The notes: generated from the letters alone by a model not told the origin. DNA of 64,000 bases from Alphaproteobacteria bacterium (GCA_017629245.1 JAGBXO010000011.1:62001-126000), one strand, 5' to 3'. Counted from the first letter of the stretch, positions 19,387-28,736 are shown. Translations and numbers: made by a program.

Positions 19387-22002
19387 ATGAATTTACGCGG
19401 CTTAACACAGGCACAGGTTTTAGAAAGTCGACAGAAATATGGTATAAACCAAATGCCACAACCAAAGTTAAAAACAGGATGGCAGTTCTTTGTAGAGGTT
19501 TTTCAAGATAAGTTGAACCTGATTTTATTATTGATGATGCTGATATTTATAGGCCTGGGGGCAAGCGGTTACGGTAGCATTTCTGAGGCAATAGGTATCG
19601 GTATTGTATTGTTGGTGGTGGCAACAACAACAGTGTGGACAAAATTAAAGACACAACGCAGTGCAGAACAATTGCGATTAAAATCTTCACAATTGTATGC
19701 GAACGTTATTCGTGATGGCATTGTGCAGCGTATGGATAGCGTTGATGTTGTTGTGGGTGATATTGTATTGATTGCCGCGGGCGAAACAATCTGTGCAGAT
19801 GGATATCTGGTTGATGGCGCCGTCAGTGTTAACAATGCAATTCTAAATGGAGAGAGTGCAGAGGCAGAAAAAACACCTGTACCTGCGAACTATAAATATA
19901 ATCGTGGTGCAGCGATAAATGCGGACAGCTATGTTGATGCACACTTGGTATTTTCTGGGACAACGGTTCTGTCAGGCGAAGGAAAAATGTGCGTAACCAA
20001 AATTGGAGCAGAAACAGAAAATGCAAAAATAATGTCGTCGTTGAATGCAATCGATGAGGTAAAGACAACACTGCAAATTCAATTGGATAACCTGGCGGCA
20101 CTGATTAGTAAAATAGGCTCGATCTGTGCAATTATAATATTTGGCGTTCTGTTGGCGGTAAATCTGCACGGGGGTGCAAGTGGTCCGGGTTTGATTTATA
20201 CAATATTTACATCGTTAACGGTTGCGCTGACCATATTTGTGGCGGCGGTGCCCGAAGGGTTGCCTTTTATCATTGGAATTATCACGGGACAAAATGTAAA
20301 CACGATGATTAAAAGCAATATATTGGCTAAAAATCCACATAAAATACCCGAAGCAGGCAATATTCAAATACTGTGCACCGATAAAACAGGCACATTGACA
20401 CGGGGATTTTTACAGCCACTGCATAACTATATCGGCGATGGAACAGACATGACTTTTGACCAGGTAACGGGAAATCATGCCAAGGATTTATTTATTAAAA
20501 ATATTGCGACGGTTGCTGGTGTCACATATGGGCCAGACGGGGATTTAATTGGCGGGAATATGACCAGTCGCGCATTGTTTGAATCAATGCGCCCATATGC
20601 GGATACAATAAACAAAATACAACAAGAAACGGTACTGACTGATAAAATCGCATTTAACAGCGCGAATAAGTTTTCAGGCGCACTGACATCAAATGGTGTT
20701 TCCTACTTTTTGGGCGCGCCAGAGGTTATTTTGACACACACAAAAACATATGTAGATGAAAATGGAGAAATTCAAAAATTAAACAAAGCGAAAATAAACA
20801 ACCTGATTAAACAAAATGCCGCACGCGCAATGCGATTGGTTGCGACGGCATATTCACCAGATGGAGCATGGAAAACGGATACCCTGCCCGATGATTTGGT
20901 GTTTGTTTCACTGGTTGCGATGCGTGACGACGTGCGCCCAGGCGTACCGGATGTTGTGCGCGCAATGAACACTTCGGGTGTTCAGGTTATGATGATAACG
21001 GGGGATATTTTAGATACTGCACGCGCAATTGCAACAGACTGTGGGATCATATCGTCTGACAAAGATATTGCGGTGACGGCGGCGGAATTGGACGTTGTTT
21101 CCGATGAAGAAGCAATAAAAATGTTGCCAAATATTCGTGTGATTGCACGCGCAACACCGGCGACTAAGTTGCGTATTGTAAAGTTGGCCCAATCACTGAA
21201 TCTGTGTATCGGTATGTGTGGCGACGGAACAAATGATGCGCCTGCATTAAAACGCGCAGATGTTGGATTTGCGATGGGAGATGGCACAGATGTATGCAAA
21301 GAATCAGGCGATATTATTATTACTGATAACAACTTTATATCGATTGCAAACAGCATACTGTTGGGGCGCACATTCGTGCATAATGTCAAGAATTTCTTGA
21401 AATTCCAATTACCGATTAATTTCTCGCTGGTGATTTTAAGTATCTTGTTCCCAATTTTGTATGGATTTGATGCGTTTACCGCTGTTCAAATTCTGATAAT
21501 CAATATTGTTATGGACAGTTTAAATTCACTGGCGTTTGGTGGGGAACCTTCACGCCCCGAATATATGACAGAACCTGCGTTGGGAAAAAATGCGCCACTG
21601 ATTTCAAAGCGCGTGTTGAGCCAGGTTATATGGACAACACTGGGGTTTGTTGCGGTATTTGGGCTGATGGAATTGCCATTTATAAACAGATACTTTGACA
21701 CAGCAACGGCATACATGTCAGCACGGTTTGCATTACTGGTTATAATGGCGATTGTAAATGGATTCTGTGTGCGCGTTGATGGGTTTAATCTGTTTACGCG
21801 GATTCGCACAAACCCAATGTTTATTATGGTGGCGATTGGTGTGGTAGCCGCAACAATGTTCTGTGTAACCTTTGGGGGCAGTATGCTGCAATTAGAACCT
21901 TTGTCCGCACAACAGTGGGCGATAGTATTTGCAATGTCGATGCTGATAATTCCAATAAACTTTATCAGAATTGCAATTTCGCGCTTTTATAAACGGGGGT
22001 AA
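19387..22002 (+). CDS. P-type ATPase, calcium-transporting type (P2)
   Basis: 871 aa. About 10 membrane helices. Actuator loop with NGESAEAEKTP (TGES-like), PEGLPF in helix 4, phosphorylation site DKTGTLTRG near 336, FLGAPE and MITGDILDTA, then GDGTNDAPALKRADVG hinge. The PEGLP and length fit the SERCA/PMCA-type Ca2+ group, but the ion is not proven. No upstream regulator is visible. GAAAGGA precedes the ATG. Its stop is 1 nt before the next glycosyltransferase ATG, so they are likely co-transcribed. Confidence 0.85.
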   Translation: MNLRGLTQAQVLESRQKYGINQMPQPKLKTGWQFFVEVFQDKLNLILLLMMLIFIGLGASGYGSISEAIGIGIVLLVVATTTVWTKLKTQRSAEQLRLKSSQLYANVIRDGIVQRMDSVDVVVGDIVLIAAGETICADGYLVDGAVSVNNAILNGESAEAEKTPVPANYKYNRGAAINADSYVDAHLVFSGTTVLSGEGKMCVTKIGAETENAKIMSSLNAIDEVKTTLQIQLDNLAALISKIGSICAIIIFGVLLAVNLHGGASGPGLIYTIFTSLTVALTIFVAAVPEGLPFIIGIITGQNVNTMIKSNILAKNPHKIPEAGNIQILCTDKTGTLTRGFLQPLHNYIGDGTDMTFDQVTGNHAKDLFIKNIATVAGVTYGPDGDLIGGNMTSRALFESMRPYADTINKIQQETVLTDKIAFNSANKFSGALTSNGVSYFLGAPEVILTHTKTYVDENGEIQKLNKAKINNLIKQNAARAMRLVATAYSPDGAWKTDTLPDDLVFVSLVAMRDDVRPGVPDVVRAMNTSGVQVMMITGDILDTARAIATDCGIISSDKDIAVTAAELDVVSDEEAIKMLPNIRVIARATPATKLRIVKLAQSLNLCIGMCGDGTNDAPALKRADVGFAMGDGTDVCKESGDIIITDNNFISIANSILLGRTFVHNVKNFLKFQLPINFSLVILSILFPILYGFDAFTAVQILIINIVMDSLNSLAFGGEPSRPEYMTEPALGKNAPLISKRVLSQVIWTTLGFVAVFGLMELPFINRYFDTATAYMSARFALLVIMAIVNGFCVRVDGFNLFTRIRTNPMFIMVAIGVVAATMFCVTFGGSMLQLEPLSAQQWAIVFAMSMLIIPINFIRIAISRFYKRG

Positions 22003-22003
22003 C

Positions 22004-22948
22004 ATGCCAAAAATATCCGTAATAGTTCCAATTTACAATGTTGAACAGTATGTTGGTGACTGTTTGCAATCACTGATTAAACAGACACTGCCGGATATCG
22101 AGATTATTTGTATTGATGACTGTGGCAAAGACAAATCTATGCAGATTGTTAAAGACTTTGCCGCGCGCGACGAACGCATACGTATTGTTAAAAACTGGTG
22201 CAATCATGGCCTGTCGTACAGTCGCAATCACGGATTAAAATACGCACATGCGCCATATATTATGTTTTGTGATTCTGACGATATGTTTATGTCGGATACA
22301 TGCGAAAAGATGTATAACGCAATTACAGAATCTGGTACAGATGTTATCGTTGGCAATATCCATGTTATTTATGAAGCAAATCATAATTTGAAAGAATCTG
22401 ATGCAAACTTCTTTCGTGTGCCAACGGTTGGCATATTTGATATACCTGAAAATAATAAATATATTTGTTATGGCAGTGCATGGGGGAAGATATATAGACG
22501 CAATGTAATTATTAATAATAAATTAAATTTCCCAAATGGATTAAAGCATGAAGATGAATTTTTCTGGCCGGCATTTTGTTCGGTTGCCAAGCGCGTTGGA
22601 TTTATTGAAAATATTGTATACCAGTACCGCAGACGCGCAGGCTCTATTATGAACGTGGCATATCAGCAAAATAAATTAAACATCGACCCATTGAAAATAC
22701 TGGAAAAATATTTCAAATACACAAACAAACACAATGTCTTCTGGGGACAAAGAAATTGGTTCTGGGGAATAATGATGCCCGCCATGCTTAATGCCTCTAT
22801 AAATTATTCAGGACATGATAAAAAGTCCGAATGCTTAAAATTTCTGTATAAATTTATAAAACGTAACTGGTCATCATATGGCATTAATACAGATGTTCAA
22901 AATAAAGTGCAGAATATTATAAGCCATGCAGAAAGCGTGATACATTAA
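22004..22948 (+). CDS. Family 2 glycosyltransferase
   Basis: 314 aa. GT-A signature: KISVIVPIYNVEQYVGDCLQ, IICIDDCGKDKS, and MFCDSDDMF (DxD). The C-terminal half resembles bacterial capsule or LPS glycosyltransferases (KIYRR and KHEDEFFWP). Chosen start is the ATG 1 nt after the ATPase stop, preceded by GGGGG inside that gene. It is a distinct paralogue of the enzyme at 18467, not a close copy. Confidence 0.8.
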   Translation: MPKISVIVPIYNVEQYVGDCLQSLIKQTLPDIEIICIDDCGKDKSMQIVKDFAARDERIRIVKNWCNHGLSYSRNHGLKYAHAPYIMFCDSDDMFMSDTCEKMYNAITESGTDVIVGNIHVIYEANHNLKESDANFFRVPTVGIFDIPENNKYICYGSAWGKIYRRNVIINNKLNFPNGLKHEDEFFWPAFCSVAKRVGFIENIVYQYRRRAGSIMNVAYQQNKLNIDPLKILEKYFKYTNKHNVFWGQRNWFWGIMMPAMLNASINYSGHDKKSECLKFLYKFIKRNWSSYGINTDVQNKVQNIISHAESVIH

Positions 22949-22992
22949 CAAGTTTTATTCGGCAACACAAACTTGTATTATACTTGTTTTTT

Positions 22993-23022
22993 AAGCACAG
23001 GAAGCAATTCCTGTGCTTTTAT
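22993..23022 (+). terminator. Intrinsic terminator
   Basis: AAGCACAGGA/TCCTGTGCTT 10-bp stem followed by a T-rich tract, 45 nt after the glycosyltransferase. Confidence 0.8.
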
Positions 23023-23108
23023 TCTGATTGTTGTATAATTTGAAAAGAGTTATAATCGTCTTGTCTTAACATTAAGACACAGTAAACCTTGAAAAGGAGA
23101 AAAAAGAG

Positions 23109-23321
23109 ATGAGAGGACTTACGAACTATGTTCTGATTCCATTGACATTTATCGGTGCCCTGAACTGGGGATTGATTGGTATCTTTGGTTTTGACTTGGT
23201 TGCATTTTTGTTTGGGCCGGCAACATTGGCCAGCAATATCGTATATGCAATAATCGGTATCGCCGCATTGATATGGTTGATCTGGATGTTTATTGACAGA
23301 CCTGTATCACGCGATAGATAA
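23109..23321 (+). CDS. DUF378 family small membrane protein
   Basis: 70 aa with two hydrophobic helices. The pattern LTFIGALNWGLIGIFGFDLVA followed by YAIIGIAALIWLIW is the whole DUF378 domain. Function unknown in the family. AAAAGGAG lies upstream and a terminator downstream, so it is a single-gene unit. Confidence 0.85.
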   Translation: MRGLTNYVLIPLTFIGALNWGLIGIFGFDLVAFLFGPATLASNIVYAIIGIAALIWLIWMFIDRPVSRDR

Positions 23322-23347
23322 GAAAACACGTAATTTAGTTTCATGTC

Positions 23348-23375
23348 TGCGCCCCAAAAAACAGGGGCGTTTTTG
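23348..23375 (+). terminator. Intrinsic terminator
   Basis: GCGCCCC/GGGGCGT stem followed by TTTTT after the DUF378 gene. Confidence 0.75.
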
Positions 23376-23443
23376 CATTTTGATTTTTGGGTTTGCTTTT
23401 TTTTCTGATATCAGTAGAATATTATGCTTGTAAAAGGATTTAT

Positions 23444-24466
23444 ATGTCAGTCAAGGCAAAGCGCCTGATAAAAAAAGTTATCAGTTATTCAGGCATCTTC
23501 TTTTTTATATTAGCCGCAGGGATGCTGTGGTGGCAGTTGCGCGAATATAGTTTGGGTGATATTGCACGGGCAATATTGAATATACCTTTTATGAATCTGA
23601 TGTTGGCCTGTGTATCATGTTTTGCGGGTTATTTAGCATTATCACTGTATGATTTTCTGGCGTTGAACTATGTCGGGGGAAAAGTGACATGGTGGAAATG
23701 GATGCTGGCAGGGATGTTAGGGTTTGCAATTAGTAATAATGCTGGGCACGCAGTGGTAAGCGGTGGCGCAATTCGATATCGTTTGTATACACGGTGGCGA
23801 ATTCGTGGTGGCGACATCTTAAAGATGCTGACGATATCAGGCTTTACATATTTCCTGGGAGCATCAGCGATTGTTGTAATAAGTTATTTCCTGATTCCGC
23901 GCGAATTGTTTAATAATTCAATCGGTGCCAGCGTTGGCATGAATGCACTGTTTATATTCTGTATAACAACACTGTTGGCTTATTTTGCGACCACTATCAT
24001 TTTTCACAAGAAAAGTATAAAAATAGGACAAATTAAATTCCAAATACCGTCAACAAAAATGGCAACGGCACAAACCCTGTTAGGCATAACGGACAGTGTG
24101 TTAGCAGGACTGGTGTTGTATTTCTGTATGACGCCATTCGTTGAAATTCCATTTGTTGTGTTTATGGGATTGTTTGCTATCGCACAGACAACCGGTGTAT
24201 TCAGCCAGGTACCAGGCGGAATCGGTGTGTTCGAAAGCGTCTTTCTGCTGGCCTTGCCAGATACAGTCGATAAGGCCAGCATATTTGGTGCATTATTGGC
24301 ATATCGCATTATTTACTATGTTTTGCCTTTGATTGGGGTGGGCAGTTTATTCTTTATCTATGAACGTTGGTTGCGCAGTCGCATGAAAAGATGGCTGGCA
24401 GAGGCAAAAGAAAAAATCCCAGCAAAAATCAGCAAAATAAAATCTGAAATAAAAATCAGAAAATAA
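23444..24466 (+). CDS. YbhN/UPF0104-like membrane protein (lysyl-PG synthase TM domain type)
   Basis: 340 aa with about 8 membrane helices. The motif NNAGHAVVSGGAIRYRLY and the later FSQVPGGIGVFESVFLLALP are the conserved signatures of the lysylphosphatidylglycerol synthetase TM domain (YbhN/AglD). Homologues flip lipids or lipid-linked sugars. There is no aminoacyl-transferase domain attached. The ATG at 23444 follows AAAGGA; an in-frame ATG at 23387 has no such site. The C-terminal tail is Lys-rich. Confidence 0.75.
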   Translation: MSVKAKRLIKKVISYSGIFFFILAAGMLWWQLREYSLGDIARAILNIPFMNLMLACVSCFAGYLALSLYDFLALNYVGGKVTWWKWMLAGMLGFAISNNAGHAVVSGGAIRYRLYTRWRIRGGDILKMLTISGFTYFLGASAIVVISYFLIPRELFNNSIGASVGMNALFIFCITTLLAYFATTIIFHKKSIKIGQIKFQIPSTKMATAQTLLGITDSVLAGLVLYFCMTPFVEIPFVVFMGLFAIAQTTGVFSQVPGGIGVFESVFLLALPDTVDKASIFGALLAYRIIYYVLPLIGVGSLFFIYERWLRSRMKRWLAEAKEKIPAKISKIKSEIKIRK

Positions 24467-24471
24467 ATACC

Positions 24472-24672
24472 TTGCCAAGTTGTATATTTGCATGTTAGAA
24501 TAGCCCCGTGTATGAAAATGGGGCTATAATTAAGTGTTTGTATTGTCACTGTTTTTAACATTCCGATTGGCGCTGATGATTATCGTGGCGCAATCCCTTG
24601 GCATGGGCATGGACGCCCCATGGGGACGGTTTGTTGCCATTGCATACACCGCCAAAACAAAAGGATTATTGA
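24472..24672 (+). promoter_or_regulatory. RNase E/G promoter and about 170-nt 5' leader
   Basis: TTGCCA near 24472 and TAGAAT 18 nt later form a promoter. Immediately downstream is an inverted repeat TAGCCCC/GGGGCTA with a TATAAT embedded at its right side, which could be a second promoter or a leader hairpin. The long leader before an RNase E/G gene recalls the autoregulated 5' UTR of E. coli rne, but that is inference. Confidence 0.45.
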
Positions 24673-26466
24673 ATGTCAAAAAAAATATATGTGGATGCAG
24701 TCCACCCGGAAGAAACGCGTGTTGTTGTTGTTGATACCGCAACAAATCGTGTTTCTGACTTTGACGTAGAAACGACAACGAAGCCACAGATAAAAGGTAA
24801 CATCTATCTGGCCAAGGTTATTCGTGTTGAACCGTCATTACAGGCGGCGTTCGTTGATTATGGAACAGGTAAGAATGGGTTCTTGCCATTTTCGGAAATT
24901 CATCCGGACTATTATCAGGTGACGCCAGAACAAAAAAAGAAATTATTAGAATTGGCACATGCCAATATTGTTGACGACGACGACGATCCAAATGATGAAG
25001 AAGACGAAGTCGCAGAATACGATGATCACAGCGCAGGTGAAGATAACAACGAATTTACAAAACGCGCACGCGAATTTAAAATTCAAGATGTTATTAAACC
25101 AAAACAAATCTTACTGATTCAGGGCGTTAAGGAAGAACGTGGTCAGAAAGGCGCGTCTATGACGACATACTTGTCGTTGGCGGGGCGTTTCGCGGTTCTG
25201 ATGCCAAATTCACGCAAGCGCAACAGTTATGGTATTTCAAAAAAGATTTCAGATAAATCAGAACGCGCGCGTCTGCGTGAAGTTTTGCACGGTCTGAAAA
25301 TCCCCAAGGGAATGACCGTTGTTCTGCGTACAGCCGCCATGGGTGCAACACCTGCGGAAATTGCGGCGGACTATGATTACCTGGTAAATCTGTGGAATGA
25401 AATTCGCAAGACAACATTGGCGTCTGTTGCGCCGGTGACAATTCATACCGAAGATTCACTGTTGCGTCGTGTCGTACGCGATTTCCTGAGCGATAAGGAA
25501 GATGTTCTGGTCATCCAGGGCGAAGAAGCATTTGATGCGGCAAAACAATATTTCCAACAGATGTATGGTCGTGCACCACGCAAACAGTTGGTTCAATATA
25601 AAGATGTCGCCGTTCCATTAATGGTCAAGGCCGGTGTGGAAAAACAACTGGAAGGATTGCATGGTCCATATGTTACATTGCCATCGGGCGGTTCATTGGT
25701 TATCAATCAGACCGAAGCAATGGTGACAATTGATGTGAATTCTTCGCGCGCAATTAAAGAAAAAGATATTGAACAGACCGCATTGAACACTAATTTAGAA
25801 GCGGCGGAAGAAATCGCCCTGCAATTGCGCCTGCGTGATTTGGCAGGGATTGTTGCGATTGACTTTATCGACATGGAAGAAGAAAAGAACAATCGCAAAT
25901 TGGAACTGAAAATGCGCGAAGTTATGAAACGCGATCGTGCACGCACACAGGTTGCGAAAATTAATAACTTTGGGGTTCTGATGCTGTCGCGTCAGCGTCT
26001 GCGCAGCAGTTTTATGGAATCGTCTTATGTGGCGTGTCCGCACTGTATGGGCGCGGGGGTTGTGCCATCTATTCAGACGGCGGCAATTATTCTGTTCCGC
26101 CACCTGCAGGAAAAACTGTTGGCCAAGGCTGCACAAAAAATCATTATGACCGTGCCAACAGATGTGGCGGTATATCTGTTAAATCACAAGCGCGCTGAAT
26201 TAGCCAAGATGGAGGCTGAATTTGACACAGAAATTGTGATTGTTGGCGATGACAGCCTGATGAATATCGACCAATATTCAATTCAGCGTGTCGCACCAGA
26301 ACAGAACAAGACCGAAGAACTGTTGGGCGCGTATGCACCATCAACTGATGCAAAAAAGAAAAATGCACAGCATATTGATGCAAAAAAGACAACGGTTAAT
26401 GCACAACGCCGTAAACGCAAAAAACAAAACAAGAAAAAGACGTTGTGGCAGAAAATTATTGGTTAA
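24673..26466 (+). CDS. Ribonuclease E/G family endoribonuclease
   Basis: 597 aa. N-terminal S1-like domain (KGNIYLAKVIRVEPSLQAAFVDYG) is split by an acidic insert (DDDDDPNDEEDE, about 98-120). RNase H-like and catalytic core follow with TVVLRTAA, TIDVNSSRA and IVAIDFIDME (catalytic Asp), and the Zn-link CPHCMG. The C-terminus is only a short Lys-rich tail, so the long degradosome scaffold of E. coli RNase E is missing. Either RNase E or RNase G is possible; the acidic insert and basic tail favour a reduced RNase E. Confidence 0.9.
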   Translation: MSKKIYVDAVHPEETRVVVVDTATNRVSDFDVETTTKPQIKGNIYLAKVIRVEPSLQAAFVDYGTGKNGFLPFSEIHPDYYQVTPEQKKKLLELAHANIVDDDDDPNDEEDEVAEYDDHSAGEDNNEFTKRAREFKIQDVIKPKQILLIQGVKEERGQKGASMTTYLSLAGRFAVLMPNSRKRNSYGISKKISDKSERARLREVLHGLKIPKGMTVVLRTAAMGATPAEIAADYDYLVNLWNEIRKTTLASVAPVTIHTEDSLLRRVVRDFLSDKEDVLVIQGEEAFDAAKQYFQQMYGRAPRKQLVQYKDVAVPLMVKAGVEKQLEGLHGPYVTLPSGGSLVINQTEAMVTIDVNSSRAIKEKDIEQTALNTNLEAAEEIALQLRLRDLAGIVAIDFIDMEEEKNNRKLELKMREVMKRDRARTQVAKINNFGVLMLSRQRLRSSFMESSYVACPHCMGAGVVPSIQTAAIILFRHLQEKLLAKAAQKIIMTVPTDVAVYLLNHKRAELAKMEAEFDTEIVIVGDDSLMNIDQYSIQRVAPEQNKTEELLGAYAPSTDAKKKNAQHIDAKKTTVNAQRRKRKKQNKKKTLWQKIIG

Positions 26467-26467
26467 T

Positions 26468-26498
26468 CAAATCCCCCAAATTTGGGGGATTTTTTTTA
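26468..26498. terminator. Bidirectional terminator separating rne from the phage cluster
   Basis: AATCCCCC/GGGGGATT hairpin with a T8 run on the plus side and an A-rich left arm. It marks the left edge of the phage-derived minus-strand cluster. Confidence 0.85.
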
Positions 26499-26732
26499 TT
26501 TAATTACTGCGCCTTTGATAAGGGTCAGGTCTTCTTTGATATCGTCTATTTTTATTTGAATTTGCCCGATTCCGGTTTCCAGTATTGTTGTTCGGTTTTC
26601 CAGTGATGTTATACGCGTGTCAAATGTTTCATGTTCGGCGACAGACAAATCTTGGCGGGCTGCCCAATAAATCAACCCGCCAATGAAGACAACTAAAAAC
26701 CAACTGTTGCGCAGAAATTCTATTGACTTCAT
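26496..26732 (-). CDS. Membrane-anchored coiled-coil phage protein
   Basis: 78 aa: one hydrophobic helix (about 9-27) then a heptad coiled coil (HETFDTRITSLENRTTILETGIGQIQIKIDDIKEDL). This build is common for small phage lysis or holin-linked proteins in podovirus clusters, but no family is certain. It overlaps the Bbp19-like gene by 4 nt, so it is the last gene of the portal operon. Confidence 0.5.
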   Translation of the reverse strand: MKSIEFLRNSWFLVVFIGGLIYWAARQDLSVAEHETFDTRITSLENRTTILETGIGQIQIKIDDIKEDLTLIKGAVIK

Positions 26733-26932
26733 GATTTATCCCCCTTGCCCCGCGCAACCAGTGATAATATCTGGCGCAGGAATGCGCGTTGGGCTTCGGC
26801 CCAGCGCAATTCATTATCACTTGCATTTACCCCCAGGGTGCGTTCAATTGTTATTGTGCGCAGGTATTCCAGCACACGCGCACCGGCAGGCGTTGAAAAG
26901 CAACGGGCAAAATCTGGTGCAATGTCTGTCAT
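26729..26932 (-). CDS. Bbp19-like phage protein
   Basis: 67 aa. FARCFSTPAGARVLEYLRTITIERTLG and LRWAEAQRAFLRQI match the pattern of the small Bbp19-type protein encoded after the portal in Bordetella phage BPP-1 and related podoviruses. Role unknown. It starts 3 nt after the portal stop and overlaps the next gene by 4 nt. Confidence 0.65.
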   Translation of the reverse strand: MTDIAPDFARCFSTPAGARVLEYLRTITIERTLGVNASDNELRWAEAQRAFLRQILSLVARGKGDKS

Positions 26933-26935
26933 AGG

Positions 26936-28165
26936 TCACCCCCCCAGCACCGTTTCAGTTGCCGTCATCTGTGCAATTGGTGCAATGTATTTTAATTCGG
27001 CGTCACTGTTTAACTGGATTGGCGCAATCAATCCACGACGCGCCAAAATCTGTAATCCGCGGTCACACAGCGGGCGGATAAATTCATGCAACAGGCGGCC
27101 ATATGTCGCCCCCAGAATGCGCATCATGTCGGCATTGCGCGCCATGATTTCGGTTGCGGTCATTTCTTTGTCCGACAACAGGCCCAAACGGTCTGCCAAC
27201 AGCGCATGACGAATGCGTTCGCGCAGGTCTTTTAATATCAACTGGGATACATCAAAGTCTGCACCACTGGTCAATGGGGTCAGGCCTGATGAGCCGACAG
27301 CCTTAGGGATAATTGCGCCAGGGGTCAGGTTAATGTTCTGCAGGTTTATAACGCCATCGTCGTCCGCCATCCAAATTCCAGAAACCGCAATTGTCGCGTT
27401 TTTCAGAACCAGTTCAACGACCTTGTTCGCGGTTTTAATATCAGGCAACGCGCGCAAGACCGGACCACGGCCGTATAATTCGCCACTGGATACAGACCAA
27501 CGGAAAATGATATAAGGATTTGTTTCAAATGTACCCGTTGACACAATATTATTTTCAATGTCACCCCCAACATCCAACCAGGCGGTAAATTCGGTACCAA
27601 CCAGACTTTGCACCAATTTCAATGGTGTTTCTGGGTCGCGTTTAATTGTATCGCGCAAATTTGCAGGCGGTGTCCATGTTGGATATTTTTCCAGGACTTC
27701 ACACGCAGGCATTGACGTGGTATGAAAAACGGCGTTTGGTAAAATTGCAATGTCTGACATTGGAATTGCAGTAAATGTAAATGCAGACGATGCACCGATT
27801 GGTGTCTCTGCCATAAACAGGCATGCCGTCCCCAATATGACCAGGTCCATATAACACTGATGTATTGTGGTGTAAAAATTTGAATCGTTCAGATTTGCGC
27901 GCAAAACCGTGGTGGCATAATCTGCGTTTTGTGATAATTCGCTTTCGCCGACCAGTTGCAGCCACATTGATTCAGGAGGTGTCAACAATGTATAAATAGA
28001 TGCCGCCAGGTTATCTGCTGCGTCGGCCGCGGTTGCATCGTATAATGTTGCCGCATCGTCGTCTGCAGATGGTATGGTATAACGACGTGCCGCATCCCAA
28101 CGGGCAATCCAAGGACTGCGCGTATTCAAGGCGCGTTTATATAGGCTTTGTAAATTCTTTTGCAT
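26936..28165 (-). CDS. Portal (head-to-tail connector) protein, podovirus type
   Basis: 409 aa. The start (YKRALNTRSPWIARWDAARRYTIPS), LAASIYTLLTPPESMWLQL, and FRWSVSSGELYGRGPVLRALPDIKTANK are typical of the T7 gp8-like connector family. It would form the dodecameric ring through which the terminase drives DNA. It is shorter than the ~500-550 aa usual for the family, with the shortening apparently at the C-terminus. The leader contains TTAACCAAAAGGA before the ATG and an intrinsic terminator just upstream. Confidence 0.85.
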   Translation of the reverse strand: MQKNLQSLYKRALNTRSPWIARWDAARRYTIPSADDDAATLYDATAADAADNLAASIYTLLTPPESMWLQLVGESELSQNADYATTVLRANLNDSNFYTTIHQCYMDLVILGTACLFMAETPIGASSAFTFTAIPMSDIAILPNAVFHTTSMPACEVLEKYPTWTPPANLRDTIKRDPETPLKLVQSLVGTEFTAWLDVGGDIENNIVSTGTFETNPYIIFRWSVSSGELYGRGPVLRALPDIKTANKVVELVLKNATIAVSGIWMADDDGVINLQNINLTPGAIIPKAVGSSGLTPLTSGADFDVSQLILKDLRERIRHALLADRLGLLSDKEMTATEIMARNADMMRILGATYGRLLHEFIRPLCDRGLQILARRGLIAPIQLNSDAELKYIAPIAQMTATETVLGG

Positions 28166-28185
28166 TTATTTTGTCCTTTTGGTTA

Positions 28186-28215
28186 ATTAAAAAATCCCGC
28201 AAATGCGGGATTTTT
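28186..28215 (-). terminator. Intrinsic terminator just upstream of the portal gene
   Basis: ATCCCGC/GCGGGAT hairpin with T6 on the minus strand, between the lipoprotein stop and the portal ribosome-binding site. If it works, portal expression needs readthrough or antitermination. Confidence 0.75.
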
Positions 28216-28216
28216 G

Positions 28217-28519
28217 TTAATTTTGCTCTACATCCACTTTTAGTGGTGGCCGTTCATTTATAACAGGCACACCATTATATGGCGTTTTATGAATACTATC
28301 TTTTAATTCTTCTTTGATTATCGTTTCGCATTTCACGCCTGCATAATTAACATGCAGATCTGAATCGCGTGCACCAAAATAATCCAGCAACCAACGCTTG
28401 GGCCTGTATATTTCTGAATAATCACACCCGCCGTCCAATGTATTTTCATATTTTATGTTCATAACACTACTGCATCCACAAATGGATAACAACAAAAGCA
28501 AACATCCAAATCGTTTCAT
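28217..28519 (-). CDS. Small lipoprotein of unknown function in the phage cluster
   Basis: 100 aa. Signal MKRFGCLLLLLSICGC with lipobox SICGC, then CSSVMNIKYENTLDGGCDYSE. CSSVM after the lipid site and VNYAGVKCE are loosely reminiscent of YceK/YidQ lipoproteins. In phage cassettes a small lipoprotein can be an Rz1-type spanin, but this one is not Pro-rich and stands alone. Start MKRFG is chosen for the signal peptide. Flanked on both sides by terminators. Confidence 0.5.
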   Translation of the reverse strand: MKRFGCLLLLLSICGCSSVMNIKYENTLDGGCDYSEIYRPKRWLLDYFGARDSDLHVNYAGVKCETIIKEELKDSIHKTPYNGVPVINERPPLKVDVEQN

Positions 28520-28537
28520 TTCTAATCCTTTATCTAA

Positions 28538-28567
28538 ATAAAAAACAACCACAAAAAGTGGTTGGGG
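28538..28567 (-). terminator. Terminator of the structured RNA
   Basis: CAACCAC/GTGGTTG hairpin, loop AAAAA, with T6 on the minus strand. It ends the candidate ncRNA and precedes the lipoprotein gene. Confidence 0.8.
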
Positions 28568-28701
28568 GTTAGAAACTATGAACAGTATAGTGTGGCTTAT
28601 TCTGTATATTCACCACCCTCAAACCTGAATGTTGGAGGTGTTTTTTGTCCCCACGGACACTGTTCAGGAGTTTCTACACTCCATATCAGCATTGCCAATA
28701 C
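28540..28701 (-). ncRNA. Candidate structured RNA between terminase nuclease and portal
   Basis: A promoter on the minus strand (TTGTAT at 28736-28731, 17-nt spacer, perfect TATAAT at 28713-28708) starts a transcript of about 160 nt ending at an intrinsic terminator. Segments 28571-28587 and 28659-28676 pair as two 8-bp helices separated by a small bulge, enclosing internal hairpins (GTCC/GGAC at 28647-28658 and CACC/AGGTG). No ORF fits. I cannot place it in a known family; a 6S-like architecture or a packaging RNA are possibilities. Confidence 0.55.
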
Positions 28702-28707
28702 AGATAC

Positions 28708-28736
28708 ATTATAGACTGGATTAGGTAAAAATACAA
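28708..28736 (-). promoter_or_regulatory. Promoter of the structured RNA
   Basis: On the minus strand TTGTAT, exactly 17 nt, TATAAT, in the short gap before the terminase nuclease stop at 28744. Confidence 0.65.
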
